Assembly (NCBI GenBank): GCA_045537555.1
Contig: JAZSPR010000096.1
Coordinates: 1-42,867 of the forward strand
DNA: 42,867 bases
Direction of reading: 5' to 3'
Source of the DNA: UBA1081 sp045537555
Lineage (GTDB): Bacteria > Bacillota > Clostridia > Oscillospirales > Acutalibacteraceae
A program made the translations under genes and the position numbers. The notes beneath the pieces were generated by a model that was not told the DNA's origin, made no database searches, and saw only the letters and a program-made list of their open reading frames with translations. Each line of letters begins with the position of its first letter. Within the stretch, counting starts at the first letter, position 1. This document shows, one piece after another, positions 41,252 to 42,867 of the stretch.

Positions 41252-41449
41252 ATAAACACTAATTTAGCGTTGCTAAATTAGTGAAATAAGAAATAATAAT
41301 GAATAAATAATAATGTCGGAAGGAGGCAAGCCCCTTAAACCCCATTTATATAATCCAAGGCCGAAGGGCTTCCGATTTTATTATTTTTTATTTCTTCTTT
41401 ATTCTTTTACAATTTGTCGGGCATCAGCCCGACAAATTACTGTTTATAC
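41252..41449. repeat. Palindromic interspersed element A5 (complete)
   Basis: About 198 bp, the same size as A3. One end TAAACACTAATTTAGC-GTT-GC plus TAAATTAGTG (perfect 12-bp hairpin), other end AATTTGTCGGGC-ATCA-GCCCGACAAATT then ACTGTTTATA. The core (GCCCCTTAAACCCCAT...CCAAGGCCGAAGGGCTTCCGA) aligns with A3, but the arms are AAGAAATAATAAT and ATTATTTTTTATTTCTT rather than the AATTCGC type. It fills the gap between tRNA-Arg and ychF and supplies the ychF stop codon. Confidence 0.8.
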
Positions 41450-42538
41450 ATTAAATCTGAACAGAACAATATCTCCGTCCTGCATAACGTATTCCTTACC
41501 TTCAGAACGAACAAGGCCTTTTTCCTTTGCTGCAGCCATTGTGCCGCAAGCCATAAGGTCGTCGAAGGACACAACCTCTGCTCTGATGAAGCCTCTTTCA
41601 AAGTCTGAATGAATTTTTCCTGCTGCCTGAGGAGCCTTTGTGCCCTTTTTGATTGTCCAGGCTCTGACTTCGGGCTGACCTGCTGTAAGGTAAGACATGA
41701 GACCGAGAAGGTCGTAACTCTTCTGGATAAGAAGGTCAAGACCTGCCTTTTCAATGCCGAGTTCTGAAAGGAACATTTCCTTTTCTTCTTTGCCGAGCTC
41801 TGCAATCTGTGATTCAAGCTCTGCACAGATGGGAAGAACCTCTGCCCCCTCTGTTGCCGCAAGTTCTTTGACTTTCTGATAACCCACATTTGCTTCAATA
41901 TCCGATGCAAAATCTTCTTCGCTCATGTTACATGCATAGATAACGGGTTTTGCTGTAAGAAGTGCAACTGTGTCAAGAAGTTCCTTTTCATCGTCATCAA
42001 CTTCAACTGCTCTTGCGCACTGACCTTCTTCAAAATAACCGCGGACTCTCTTGAAGAACTCAACAGCCTTTGCGAATGATTTGTCGCCCTTCATAGCCTT
42101 TGTATCCTTGTCGATACGACGGTCAAGAATTTCCATATCTGAAAGAATAAGCTCATAGTTGATTGTTTCGATATCTCTTACGGGATCGATACTGCCGTCA
42201 ACATGAACGATATCGCCGTTTTCAAAGCATCTTACAACATGGATGACTGCATCAACCTCACGGATGTGTGAAAGGAACTTGTTGCCGAGGCCTTCACCGT
42301 TTGCCGCACCCTTTACAAGACCTGCAATATCAACAAATTCGATAACTGCGGGAGTGAACTTGTCGGGGTTGTACATCTCTGCAAGCTTGTCAAGTCTGTA
42401 ATCGGGAACCGCAACAACACCTACATTGGGTTCGATTGTGCAGAAAGGATAGTTTGCAGACTGTGCACCTGCATTTGTAAGCGCATTGAAAAGTGTGCTT
42501 TTTCCTACGTTGGGAAGTCCTACTATACCTAATTTCAT
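41444..42538 (-). CDS. ychF: Redox-regulated ATPase YchF
   Basis: 364 residues, full length. P loop GLPNVGKST at residues 7-15, switch II DIAGLVKGAANGEGLGNKFLSHIREVDA, and CNMSEEDF, where NMxE replaces the NKxD of GTPases and gives ATP preference. A coiled-coil insert (about 120-200) and a C-terminal TGS domain (about 280-364, FERGFIRAEVVSFDDL) follow. This Obg-like P-loop enzyme binds ribosomes and acts in stress responses. The final codons RFNV and the TAA lie within the TATAAACAG end of element A5. Confidence 0.96.
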   Translation of the reverse strand: MKLGIVGLPNVGKSTLFNALTNAGAQSANYPFCTIEPNVGVVAVPDYRLDKLAEMYNPDKFTPAVIEFVDIAGLVKGAANGEGLGNKFLSHIREVDAVIHVVRCFENGDIVHVDGSIDPVRDIETINYELILSDMEILDRRIDKDTKAMKGDKSFAKAVEFFKRVRGYFEEGQCARAVEVDDDEKELLDTVALLTAKPVIYACNMSEEDFASDIEANVGYQKVKELAATEGAEVLPICAELESQIAELGKEEKEMFLSELGIEKAGLDLLIQKSYDLLGLMSYLTAGQPEVRAWTIKKGTKAPQAAGKIHSDFERGFIRAEVVSFDDLMACGTMAAAKEKGLVRSEGKEYVMQDGDIVLFRFNV

Positions 42539-42581
42539 TTTTTATATCTCCAATTCTTTTAAAAAGATTTATATCCTTGAT

Positions 42582-42610
42582 ATTTTATCATAACATTAAA
42601 AAAAATGCAA
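42582..42610 (-). promoter_or_regulatory. Sigma-A promoter for ychF
   Basis: On the minus strand TTGCAT, 17-base spacer, TAAAAT, 44 bases before the ATG; TTGGAG precedes the ATG. Confidence 0.65.
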
Positions 42611-42726
42611 CCGATTTATGTAAAGCGATTGACAAAACGGGTTATTTTAAAGGATTTTTCCGCCCGTGATGCCGTAATAACCGCGAATTGTATCAGTACA
42701 TTATATGCGATTGCGGACAAAGAGTT

Positions 42727-42867
42727 AAACAATAATTTGTCGAGGTACCCTCGACAAATTAAATTCGCAATGCTAAATGCTAAATTCGCAATTGTGGAAA
42801 GGGCTTCGCCCTTTAACCCATTTTAAAATCAACACCGTAAGGTGTTCCGAAATTGCGAATTGCGAAT
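42727..42867 (+). repeat. Palindromic interspersed element A6 (cut by window end)
   Basis: Begins TAAACAATAA, then hairpin AATTTGTCGAGG-TAC-CCTCGACAAATT, an arm of ATTCGCAATGCTAAATGC repeats, core hairpins AAAGGGC-TTC-GCCCTTT and ACACCGTAAGGTGT, then the start of the right arm AATTGCGAATTGCGAAT at the last base. From ATCAACACCGTAAGGTGTTC on it matches A4. The 116 bases between the ychF promoter and this element hold nothing I recognise. Confidence 0.78.

Noticed and set aside
42605..42826. Open frame of 73 codons after the ychF promoter
   Set aside because: It has no ribosome binding site, starts in the ychF -35 box and runs into element A6.

Overview
The window reads as chromosomal DNA of a gut-dwelling, low-to-mid-GC member of the Clostridia (Oscillospirales/Ruminococcaceae-like). 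Evidence: the end of an S11-S4-RpoA-L17 operon with a four-cysteine S4, strong ribosome binding sites of the AGGAGG type, many TTGACA/TATAAT promoters with exactly 17-base spacers, PrsA-like exported proteins, XRE regulators in the Firmicutes style, a clostridial-type bile salt hydrolase and many glycan-degrading enzymes. The species cannot be named from sequence reading alone.

Layout. 1-2349: rpsK (partial), rpsD, rpoA, rplQ. 2350-8368: a secreted alpha/beta-hydrolase-like protein and two paralogous membrane-anchored PrsA/SurA-like foldases. 9009-15176: a membrane-tethered ECF-like sigma factor, a phosphohexomutase, two alkaline phosphatases and a DUF4474 protein. 15418-19659 (minus): L-rhamnose isomerase, rhamnulose-1-phosphate aldolase and a GH36 alpha-galactosidase. 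19817-25575: secreted PHP-domain protein, membrane XRE regulator, GH130 phosphorylase, and an ECF sigma/anti-sigma pair. 25744-28072: two small XRE regulators with visible operators, each divergent from a gene of unknown function, separated by repeat debris that includes the last codons of a lost GH130 paralogue. 28131-34339: domain-swapped GH3 glucosidase, MarR regulator, gdhA, small membrane protein and GH43. 34340-37835 (minus): bile salt hydrolase, a second secreted hydrolase paralogue, YbjQ and a small membrane protein. 38029-40190: GH16 and an XRE regulator. 40264-42538 (minus): an orphan helical gene, a four-helix-bundle gene, tRNA-Arg(CCG) and ychF.

How the genes fit together. Rhamnose, galactoside, beta-glucan, mannoside and arabino/xyloside enzymes sit in small separate units, each with its own promoter and terminator. 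No transporter and no rhamnulokinase is visible, so the pathways must be completed elsewhere. The alkaline phosphatases, PHP protein and hydrolases have N-terminal export or anchor segments and would act at the cell surface, where the two PrsA-like proteins could help them fold.

The most unusual content is non-coding. A family of elements (called A1-A6 here; the two complete simple copies are about 200 bp) sits in the gaps between genes. Each is built of nested palindromes: end hairpins on an AATTTGTCGGG theme, long self-complementary arms and a hairpin core. Between copies the stems change sequence but stay base-paired. Three copies also carry short GTAG-headed palindromes (R1-R7) that resemble REP/BIME sequences. 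A second hairpin-rich repeat (B1, B2) lies directly after two terminators. No transposase or RAYT gene is visible in the window.
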